Shown here one piece after another: positions 63,640 through 64,000 of a DNA stretch of 64,000 nt. Made by a program: the position numbers and the translations under genes. Below the pieces are notes generated by a model that worked only from the letters and a program-made list of their open reading frames with translations, searched no databases and was not told the DNA's origin. The stretch lies in assembly GCA_017619615.1 (NCBI GenBank), contig JAFZRY010000030.1, forward strand, positions 1-64,000, written 5' to 3'. The stretch is from Lachnospiraceae bacterium. GTDB taxonomy: Bacteria; Bacillota; Clostridia; Lachnospirales; Lachnospiraceae. Numbering within the stretch: the stretch's first letter is position 1; every line of letters starts with the position of its first letter.

Positions 63640-64000
63640 ATGGCACGGAAAAACGCGCTGGGACGGGGCCTGGGAGCCCTGATTCCCGGGTTTGAACCCG
63701 AAAAAGTGGATAATTCCCCCGAAAATTTTCCTTCTGAGAAAAAGTTATCCACAAAACCGAAGGAAAATGTGGACAGCCCGGGGGATAAAACGAACAAAGT
63801 TTTGCTTCTTCCCCTGTCCAAAGTGGAGCCGCGCGAAGGCCAGCCGCGCATGATCTTTGACGACGCGTCGCTGGCGGAACTGGCGGAATCCATCAAACTG
63901 CACGGCGTCCTGCAGCCCATCCTCGTGGTGGACCGCGGCGACCATTACGAGATCGTCGCCGGCGAACGCCGCTGGCGGGCGGCCAAGCAGGCCGGCCTGA
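63640..64000 (+). CDS. parB: Chromosome partition protein ParB (5' part)
   Basis: The first 120 codons of parB; the gene runs past the window edge. The start reads MARKNALGRGLGALIPGFEP, the usual N-terminal ParA-contact motif (GRGLGALIP). After a variable linker the ParB/Spo0J domain begins (LLPLSKVEPREGQPRMIF), with ELAESIKLHGVLQPILV and the CTP-binding GERRWRAAKQAGL region. It is the centromere-binding partner of the parS sites at 61677-62073. The linker-coding DNA includes a consensus DnaA box TTATCCACA at 63745-63753. GAGAGG lies before the ATG. Confidence 0.94.
   Translation, partial: MARKNALGRGLGALIPGFEPEKVDNSPENFPSEKKLSTKPKENVDSPGDKTNKVLLLPLSKVEPREGQPRMIFDDASLAELAESIKLHGVLQPILVVDRGDHYEIVAGERRWRAAKQAGL

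Overview
The window is chromosomal DNA of a GC-rich low-oxygen-type Gram-positive bacterium, most likely a member of the class Clostridia. This rests on the gene order around the replication origin (gyrA-gyrB-recF-S4-dnaN-dnaA, then rpmH-rnpA-yidD-yidC-jag-mnmE-mnmG-rsmG-parA-parB), an LCP-family wall ligase, lipoproteins with Pro/Thr-rich linkers, a BlaI/BlaR1 pair, a RelBE-type module, and Shine-Dalgarno sites of the AGGAGG type. There are no rRNA genes and no CRISPR array.

Layout. 1-351: degenerate tRNA-Arg-like sequence and a 41-bp tandem duplication, no protein gene. 352-6539: a divergent transport locus (RpiR regulator and TauE/SafE permease leftward; M29/NicX-like metalloenzyme, TAXI binding lipoprotein and fused TRAP permease rightward). 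6648-7809: D-lyxose isomerase and a PPC-domain protein. 8129-12013: GNAT acetyltransferase directly behind a recombinase module (large serine recombinase, KilA-N protein, small HTH protein, small unknown protein) with its own promoter. 12354-18720: a BlaI/BlaR1-controlled pair of MacB/FtsX-type ABC transporter genes, the first of which has an in-frame stop just after its Walker A motif. 18749-27858: leftward run of rlmD, a small acidic membrane protein, pcrA, GH36 and GH2 glycosidases, and a TIR-domain gene interrupted by an amber codon. 28026-36503: a 1202-residue lipoprotein with five tandem repeats and a sugar-type ABC importer. 36640-38931: DJ-1/PfpI-like protein with an unassigned C-terminal half, a RelB/YafQ-type toxin-antitoxin pair, and tRNA-fMet plus tRNA-Phe. 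39032-46719: LCP protein, M42 peptidase, 5'-nucleotidase-like phosphoesterase, serS, AraC regulator and mnmA. 46795-64000: the origin region described above, with DnaA boxes at 55304-55561 and five perfect parS palindromes between mnmG and rsmG; parB runs off the right edge.

Replication diverges at about 55.3-55.7 kb: most genes left of it point left and all genes right of it point right, so transcription mostly follows the forks. The housekeeping genes are intact. The accessory genes carry the lesions (two in-frame nonsense codons) and the repeats. None of the 51 complete reading frames in the window ends in TAG (27 TAA, 24 TGA by my reading).

Functions are assigned from motifs and family resemblance read by eye; no database search was run. 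Promoters, operators and terminators are predictions from sequence pattern only.
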